From contig JAWQEG010000634.1 in NCBI GenBank assembly GCA_033782935.1, positions 539,501-603,500 on the forward strand: a DNA stretch of 64,000 nt, read 5' to 3'. Positions 57,520-64,000 of the stretch are shown here, one piece after another. The DNA is from Petrolisthes cinctipes (lineage: Eukaryota > Arthropoda > Malacostraca > Decapoda > Porcellanidae). Each line of letters starts with the position of its first letter. The first letter of the stretch is position 1. The position numbers and the translations under genes are program-made. Below the pieces are notes generated by a model. It was not told where the DNA came from. It saw only the letters and a program-made list of their open reading frames with translations, and did no database searches.

Positions 57520-57720
57520 AACACTGGAATCAGTATTAGCATTACTCCCCTCACACCCTCAATAAATATTGTCAAGATCAGAAATATTTCCAAACCCCGT
57601 CAATACTAATTTCGTCATATTTTGTATTGTTAATACCGTCAATATCGCCCTCACACGATCAATTTTTATTGTCAAATATTGACAATAAATATTGATCGTG
57701 ATATTAGAGCCCTTTTACTA
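57520..57720. repeat. Hairpin-bearing repeat fragment
   Basis: 57654-57700 is a near-perfect inverted repeat (CACGATCAATTTTTATTGTC and its inverse) around TTGACA motifs. Shorter GTCAATA phrases lie upstream. Possibly a decayed MITE. Confidence 0.5.
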
Positions 57721-57851
57721 TTTCTCATTCCTTCTGCGTAGCTGGTGAGATCGCCTGATTGGGTGGCACAATAATAGAGGTATAATATATATTATTCCTC
57801 CATGGGCTCAACAAGGGAGGCAACTGTTGATGTGTTCATTGGCTCGAGGTA

Positions 57852-58067
57852 CAGCCACAATCAAATAACCACCGACACATTCCTTCCATCGTGCAAATAA
57901 ATCAGTATCATATCAAACTATAGTCACACAACATTTTACGTCAACTCAACCCCCTCAATTATTATTATGTAGTGCTGCAATATCATACACGTGTTGTTCT
58001 TTATTACCAAGATATTTACAACGATGGAAGGAAAGTGTCGGTGGATATTAAATTTTGATTGTGGCTG
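57852..58067 (+). mobile_element. Mariner-type MITE (CAGCCACAATC family), best preserved copy
   Basis: TA-CAGCCACAATCAAATAACCA at one end and the inverted GATTGTGGCTG-TA at the other, with the inverted repeat extending through CCGACAC and TTCCTTCCATCG. Confidence 0.9.
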
Positions 58068-58229
58068 TACATGACCTTGAGCCAGTTGTCCTCTCTCCCG
58101 TTGCCTTCGACGAAACAGATCTCACTATCTCCCTGGCTCTCTTTTGGAGGTCCGAGCATCTGCTTTGTGTCCGATTTAGGTGACTAAGTTTATCAAATAT
58201 TATTGAGACAAGTGTATAAATGGTTTTAC

Positions 58230-58270
58230 AAAGCGGAGAGAGAGAGAGAGAGAATCAAGCCGTGCTGGGC
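58230..58270 (+). repeat. Direct repeat flanking the transposase gene, left copy
   Basis: A (GA)n run followed by GAATCAAGCCGTGCTGGGCT. The right copy is at 61469-61500 (GAATCAAGCCGTGCTAGGCT). They are 3.2 kb apart in the same orientation. Confidence 0.7.
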
Positions 58271-58289
58271 TACTGCTACAGAGGAGTTT

Positions 58290-58405
58290 GACGTGACGTC
58301 ATCAACTGCTATCAGCTGATCCAAGTAAACAAAGCCGCTAGCCCCCGCCATATTGGAGGGCACATATTTAAGGACCTCTACTCTATTCTCGTCTTCTCAT
58401 CAACC
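58290..58405 (+). promoter_or_regulatory. Promoter of the THAP transposase gene
   Basis: TGACGTCA (CRE) at about 58294-58301, CCATATTGGA (CArG-like) near 58349, and CATATTTAAGG near 58364, ahead of ATG 58406. The predicted start of transcription would be just before TCTACTCTATTCTCG. Confidence 0.45.
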
Positions 58406-60792
58406 ATGGTGCTTAGCTGTTGTGCAGTTGGTTACAAGAACAGGGCCGGGAGGGGTTCTGTGTCATTTTATCGCTTTCCAGCTAACCAGGAACAGCGAGA
58501 AAAATGGATAGCTGCTGTGAAGAGAGATGGATGGCAACCAACTCCTTACACCCGCCTCTGCAGTGATCATTTTGCCAAAGGTAAATCTGACAAACATTTA
58601 AGTCATACCCATGCTTTTCTCAGTAATTTAAAGTTTGCATTTATACAATCTTAGAGTCTTATATAACCCTATGTTTAAAACGAATCAGCAGTAATATAGC
58701 CAGTTACGCGGAAAAAATTGCTCTCCAGCCAACCCCAGTTTTTAATGAAAGTTAATTATATTTTGATAGATTATGATGTGCTTTGAATGCACCTGATGGT
58801 TATTTTTCTTGGAAATCTGTATACATTTTTGGAGGGGGGCTATTATCAGGTCAGGTAAAGTGACTAATTTAAGAAACCAGGAAGTTAAACTTAAAAAATT
58901 ATTTGGTACCTTGAATGAATTTTGTTTGTTATGGTTATAAATAACAAGTTATGCAGCAGGGACAGTAGGTAAAGGTATAAAAAACTAGTTAGCAGTATCA
59001 CTATTATATAATCACATACAATTTTTTATGTATTGGGTCAGTATGAGCAGAGTAACCAGTATTCTGCATGTCTTGGGTTAGGTTAGTGCTGGATTGTGTC
59101 GGGGCCTAGTTTAGTATTAATATATTTTTTTAATTGTTTTATATTTTGATTAATTTAAACCAGATATTGATTTTTTTGGTTGCAATATTTAAATTTCATG
59201 CTCATAAATCTCAGCTTTAAAAAATATATTGAATAAAGATCTCATTTCAAGGAATTCTCTGGCAGGTGATCTGGGAACCAGAACACAATCATTTCCATCA
59301 CAAATGGATATCGGCCTCGATTGAATGTTACATACACTTATATGCTCTAGCAAAGGATTGTCTCTAATTATTCTTCATGATTTTAGGCCATAGAGACTCC
59401 AATCCACTCTCACCGGACTTTGTACCATCCATTTTCCACCTCACACCAAGTCACAAGCGACATCAGAGACATCAGGCGATGGAGACCTTTGAGAAGAGAC
59501 GGATGAGGAAGAGAAAGCGGCGAGGAGCAGTGTTCCTACAGACTGTTTATACAGCCCAACTCAATACGGCTGAGGAATGTAACACAAGTAACACCTTAGC
59601 TGGAGGTGATGCTCCACCACAGCATCCTTATGTGGACAGTATCACGGGACAGAGTTCTGTAATCCCAATTGGTGTGGCTGTAAGTACAGTTAGGGATCAT
59701 GTTGATACTGTACAGTGTGAAAATATCAACATAATCAATGGCCACAGTGAAAAATTATGTCAGTTCCCATCAGACTCACTAATAGATAAAGCACAGAATA
59801 CTGAATATAGTACATCAATCAGTTCTACAATGACTGATATTAGTTATGATTACATTAAGCAGTTTGAAATTGAATGTCAATCACTAAGGAGTAAATGTAA
59901 CATTTTGGAAGCAGAAATTGCTAGACTGACATTGTCTGAAAAATCATTTGAACAGAAATATGCAAAAGTTAAGTATTATACTGGGCTGGCAACATTTCAC
60001 ACATTAGTGCACATTTTCTATTTCATTAGTGACTTTTTGAAGGAACAGTATAATTTAAGTAAATTTCAGCAATTTATTTTGACCCTCATGAGGATCAGGC
60101 TCAATCTGAATGTTCAAGATTTGGGGTATAGATTTGACGTGAGTCCTACAGTATCTCGAGTTTTTAATCATGTCATTCATGTATACTCCTCACATTTGGT
60201 ACCATCCATAGTTTATTGGCCAGATAGAGAACATGTTAGAACTAACCTTCCCATGATTTTTCAGAGTGAGTTTCCTTGTTGTGTTGGCATAATTGATTGT
60301 TTCGAGATAAATATTGAAAGGCCAAGTGATTTGGGTGCTAGAAATAAAACATATTCCCACTACAAGTCTCACAATACCATGAAATATCTTATTGCAATAT
60401 CTCCACTTGGATTTGTATCATACATAAGTAAAGGTTGGGGAGGTAGGGCTAGTGACAAGCATATTACTGAACATTGTGGTATACTTGATAAAATTCTCCC
60501 TGGAGATGTACTACTAGCAGATAGGGGATTTGACGTTAGTGCTAGCCTAGGTTTACGTGGCGCGGAAGTAGCTATTCCTGCTTTCACTAGAGGGAAAAAG
60601 CAGCTAAGCATGTTTGAAGTAGAGACAACCAGAAACTTAGCTGCAGTACGCATCCATTTAGAGAGGGCAATAGGTGTTGCTAGGCAGAAATATACAATGT
60701 TGCAGTCAACAATACCAATTTCCCTTCTGCAAGATGATGTAACCACTGGACTCACAACTTTGGATAAAGTGTGTGTGTTGCTTGTGGATTAA
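58406..60792 (+). CDS. THAP-DDE_Tnp_4 transposase (Harbinger/ISL2EU-type), two exons, apparently intact
   Basis: Exon 1 (58406-58580) encodes a THAP zinc finger ([19 protein letters not shown]) and ends at a GTAAAT donor. Exon 2 begins at 59387 after TGATTTTAG, and the joined frame gives 526 residues with no stop. Exon 2 completes the THAP end (DPLSPDYVPSIF-like). It is followed by a basic [10 protein letters not shown] signal, a coiled coil around residues 219-250, a helix-turn-helix around 283-325 and a DDE_Tnp_4 nuclease with Asp362 (GIIDCFE), Asp437 (LADRGFD) and Glu484 (HLERAIG). Such proteins cut and join DNA transposon ends in the nucleus. Alternatively it is a domesticated HARBI1-like gene. 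Clear target duplications were not found. Both key motifs are intact, so it may be young or under selection. Confidence 0.85.
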
Positions 60793-60794
60793 CC

Positions 60795-61080
60795 AATTTA
60801 TCTGCATCTCTTGTTCCCACAGTTTAACTTTGTTCTCTCCCATTACCACAATAAAGAGCAAAGGACTCAGGGCTGATCCCTGATGAACTCCCACCTTTAT
60901 CTCAAACTCACCTGATATTCCAACTCCAGTCTTAACTCTTGATCTGGTGTTCACATACAAAGCCATCACCAAATTTATCAGCCTCTCTGGAACTTTTTGT
61001 CTCCTTAAAGCCATTCTGATTGCCACTCTTGGAACTCTGTCAAATGCCTTCTCCAGATCTACTAAATACTGTACATGTGA
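60795..61080 (-). mobile_element. LINE reverse-transcriptase relic 3
   Basis: On the minus strand, reading from 61060, LEKAFDRVPR, then LINLVMALYVNTRSRVKTGV and VGVHQGSALSPLLFIVVM, matching reverse-transcriptase core motifs of non-LTR retrotransposons. The catalytic YxDD region is missing. It abuts the transposase stop codon within a few bases. Confidence 0.8.
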
Positions 61081-61468
61081 CCACTAATTTACACCATTTA
61101 TTATTCCCTTAATTTAAGCTCTAATATTGTTAATGAATAAATGAACACATTAAGTACACTGAGTTGTATTGTTATTCCTTATTTAATATAGAGTAAGTGG
61201 GAGCAGGCATAATAACAGAAGGTGAAGAGGACACGGCCTGCTTGAAGATTTTCAGGTACAAATGCTGCCATAGATGTTGGAGTGGGTCTAGGGTACTAAG
61301 GCTAGTGGTAGAGTCTTAAGAACCATCCTTAGGCCTACAGTAGACAGAGAAAATGTAAAAAATAAAGAAAATTGTTGATAATGCATGCAAAGCTATTTAA
61401 TATGTATAGTACATTTATGATACCCATCATGAGGGGGCAAGATTTTCTTTACTAACAGTTTTTCTACG
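61081..61468. other. Spacer after the transposase and RT relic
   Basis: AT-rich, no gene. It may include the 3' end of the transposon. Confidence 0.4.
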
Positions 61469-61500
61469 GTGAGAGAGAGAGAATCAAGCCGTGCTAGGCT
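61469..61500 (+). repeat. Direct repeat flanking the transposase gene, right copy
   Basis: GAGAGAGAGAGAATCAAGCC then GTGCTAGGCT. See 58230-58270. Confidence 0.7.
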
Positions 61501-61917
61501 AATACTAATCCATTTCGGGGACAATGAGTCATAATTTTTCGTAAATATCTTAAAAACTAATTAATTGATGGGAATGGTACTTTGACACAATGTACAAGAC
61601 ACCTTCCGCTAATGTTTGGTAATATAGGATATTGGCAAATGGTTTTAGTAAAGGCGTTTACTTTTGACACACATGGCGTTGTCTAACATCACCAACATAA
61701 TGCATTTGAACGTCCATTGTCCCCCATCCCATCCACATTTTCTCCAAATCTCTCAGGCTACGTGCCCTCACCACTTACTGCTGGGCCAAAATTAATTAAG
61801 GTGGTCAAAAGGAGAATAACTCTTGGGTTATAACGATAAAACCAACCATGGGATAATCTTTGAAATAGTCTCATTCTCTTTCCCAGCTCATTTTACCATC
61901 AATGTATATGAACGAAC

Positions 61918-61960
61918 ATGACCTAACCTAACCTAAACTGTACCTAACTTAACCTAAACA
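61918..61960. repeat. Short CCTAA telomere-like tract
   Basis: CCTAACCTAACCTAA followed by degenerate CCTAA units. Confidence 0.6.
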
Positions 61961-62321
61961 CATCAAGCGCTGGCATATACCTGTATAAAGTTCATGAATA
62001 TGCATCCCGCCCCTTCCTCCCTGTCCACACTATTATGTTATAATAATTAATAGTGGATGTTATAAATATGTTGGTGTGTGTAGAATCTTTATTCATTTAA
62101 TCATTATTATTGTATGTCCCAAAGTTATATAAACGGGAGTAGCCTAGGCTAAAGAGGGTATGACCATCACCTTATTTACTCAATATAATGTACAGTACTT
62201 ACTATTACCATCTATTAATTCCTTTACCCCGCCGTATTGACGTGTTTACTACGAGCAGGTAAGATATGGTATCCAAAAATACATCACACTACATAATAGG
62301 ATGGTGAAGGAATTATGAAAT

Positions 62322-62324
<3 letters not shown>

Positions 62325-62357
<33 letters not shown>
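62325..62357. repeat. (CT)n microsatellite
   Basis: Uninterrupted CT dinucleotides. Confidence 0.95.
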
Positions 62358-62361
<4 letters not shown>

Positions 62362-62474
62362 CACATATTATAATCATAATAGGTGGAAAAGTGATGCAAA
62401 CAATTGAGCATATCACATAAAATTTATTCACAGTCTTTGTCACTATTAATTAAAGAACAAATCATCCTGGGAAT

Positions 62475-62740
62475 CACTCTCCATGTTGATAATTACAGGA
62501 TGTACACGTTTCTAGATGTTATTAGTACACTAATACTCATCTTTGAAGTGTCACTAAACCTTTCCATGTTGAAAATTACATGATGTACACGTTTGTAGAT
62601 ATTATCAGTACACCAATACTCATCTTTGAAGTGTCACTAAACCTTCCCATGTTGATAATTACGGGATGTACACGTTTGCAGATATTATCAGTACACCAAT
62701 ACTCATCTTTCAAGTCTCACTACACCTTCCCACATCTCCC
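62475..62740. repeat. ~84-bp tandem repeat, 3 units
   Basis: CATGTTGATAATTACAGGAT, ACACGTTTGTAGATATTATC and AGTACACCAATACTCATCTT, three units with small changes. Confidence 0.85.
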
Positions 62741-62994
62741 TTGTTGCCATAAGCTTGGCTTCCTTTATCCTGGCCTTCAGATGTACACAAGTAAATCACT
62801 ACACATGTGTTTTTATGGAACCCCAGACCAACACCAATAGACTCTATGATTCTATTGGTGTTGCCTCAGACCTGACTCACCACGTTGGCAAGAGTTAACC
62901 ATTAGGCTATTATGGTTGTTAGGTCAAACCACTTTTAAATTATCTCCTACTATTGAATAATATAATGGTATATGGTATTTTATTACATATTGTA

Positions 62995-63400
62995 TATTAC
63001 ATACAGGTAATGGAGGTAATGATGAGGGAAGGGATGTTGGTAGTGGACGTTCCAATGTGTAAATTAGTAGCCTAATGGCCAATCATACAACTTTGTATAT
63101 TACATACAAGTAATGATGAGGGAAGGGATGGTGGTAGTGGACGTTCCAATGTGTAAATTAGTAGCCTAATGGCCAATCATACACCTTTGTATATTACATA
63201 CAGGTAATGATGAGGGAAGGGATGGTGGTAGTGGATGTTCCAATGTGTAAATTAGTCCTGGCCAATCATACAACTTTGTATATTACATACAGGTAATGAT
63301 GAGGGAAGGGATGGAGGTAGTGGACGTTCCAATGTGTAAATTAGTCCTGGCCAATCATACACCTTTGTATATTACATACAGGTAATGGAGGTAATGATGA
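62995..63400. repeat. ~85-100 bp tandem repeat, 4-5 units
   Basis: TATATTACATACAGGTAATG, GATGAGGGAAGGGATGGTGG, GTGGACGTTCCAATGTGTAA and GGCCAATCATAC. Two unit lengths, with and without a TAGTAGCCTAA insert. Confidence 0.85.
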
Positions 63401-63654
63401 GGGAGGGAGGGAGTGGGAAGGGACATATGGAGGTAACGGACGTCCTGGCGTCTCATGTAGCCTAACTTTGCCTTTAAATGTCAAGAGTAAACACCTTCAC
63501 TAACACCAATTGTCAATGTCCTATTTTACCAGAAACTAGCGGAAAGTGTCTTGTACACTGTGTCAAAGTCCCATTCCGATCAATTAATTAGTTTGAAAGA
63601 TATTTGTGAAAAACGATGATTCACTGTCCCTGAAATGGATATTAGGCCCCAAGC

Positions 63655-64000
63655 CTATATGTTACTCTCACTACGGTGTAAACTATTTATAAATAACTAT
63701 AATAGGCTTACTATATGTTACTTTCACTACGGTATAAACTATTTATAAATAACATGTAACTTTTCAAGGTTATAGAAAGGAGTCTTATTTATTATACTAA
63801 ACTTTCTCTTCAAGACTAGGCTTATATTATGTTATTTATATCCTGACTATAATGTACCTTTTACCTTCTAAGCAATATGACCTTAGATACATTCAAGCGT
63901 TTGTAAGTTACAGATAGGATAAGTACTGAGATGTGTATAATTTATTGTGTATTCTGTCGTCAGTTGCATTATATTTGCCATAAAAATAAATTAGGGAACT
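63655..64000. other. AT-rich right edge
   Basis: A short duplication (TATATGTTACTTTCACTACG / ACTATTTATAAATAACAT) at 63656-63760. No gene supported to the window end. Confidence 0.5.

Larger units (their letters stand above)
61505..63645. mobile_element. 2.14-kb element with ~165-bp terminal inverted repeats
   Basis: 61505-61669 and 63480-63645 are reverse complements at roughly 80 percent: TTAATTGATGGGAATGGTAC against the inverse of GTCCCATTCCGATCAATTAA, and ACAATGTACAAGACACCTTC against its counterpart. Between them lie a short CCTAA tract (61918-61956), a (CT)n run and two tandem repeats. No transposase was recognised. Confidence 0.75.

Overview
This window is eukaryotic nuclear DNA, most likely from an arthropod and plausibly a decapod crustacean. 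The case rests on spliced genes with GT-AG introns, TATA and CCAAT promoters, arthropod-type CCTAA telomere-like arrays, very AT-rich spacers, heavy microsatellite and minisatellite content, and many families of DNA transposons, LINE and Penelope relics. There are no operons, ribosome binding sites or CRISPR arrays. The species assignment is inference.

Layout. 1-2800 is a GC-rich block with a spliced minus-strand gene of unknown, possibly Gag-like, nature. 3000-14700 is mostly tandem repeats in AT-rich DNA, with two SINE-like repeats, three candidate small exons, and one minus-strand copy (8080-8442) of a divergent FUBI-eS30 (FAU) gene. 12785-13720 is a promoter/first-exon cassette. 15160-22670 is a cluster of three unusual genes, all with broken frames: a degenerate protein kinase with an acidic tail and a nuclear localisation signal, and two proteins with paired RFX/D5-like winged helices and acidic tails. 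24250-28250 holds a LINE relic and a piggyBac-like element. A near-perfect 402-bp-arm palindrome lies at 31254-32175.

32163-49085 is a tandem array of three ~6 kb units. Each begins with the promoter cassette and a noncoding first exon spliced onto a one-exon FUBI-eS30 paralogue (33561, 39549, 45471). The third unit has a large deletion and three transposon insertions. 49975-54350 is a diverged duplicate of parts of 17740-28250; it shows the empty site of the piggyBac-like element, while 24770 shows the empty site of a small MITE. 55380-57050 is a Thr/Pro-coding minisatellite. 58290-60792 is an apparently intact two-exon THAP-DDE transposase gene, followed by an RT relic and a 2.1 kb element with ~165 bp inverted termini.

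The strongest candidate for something undescribed is the amplified FUBI-eS30 family. All copies keep the ubiquitin-like domain, the GG processing junction and the part of eS30 known as the antimicrobial ubiquicidin core, and all end just after it. The same promoter cassette also lies upstream of the kinase/winged-helix cluster, which suggests promoter sharing. No canonical full-length eS30 gene is in the window.
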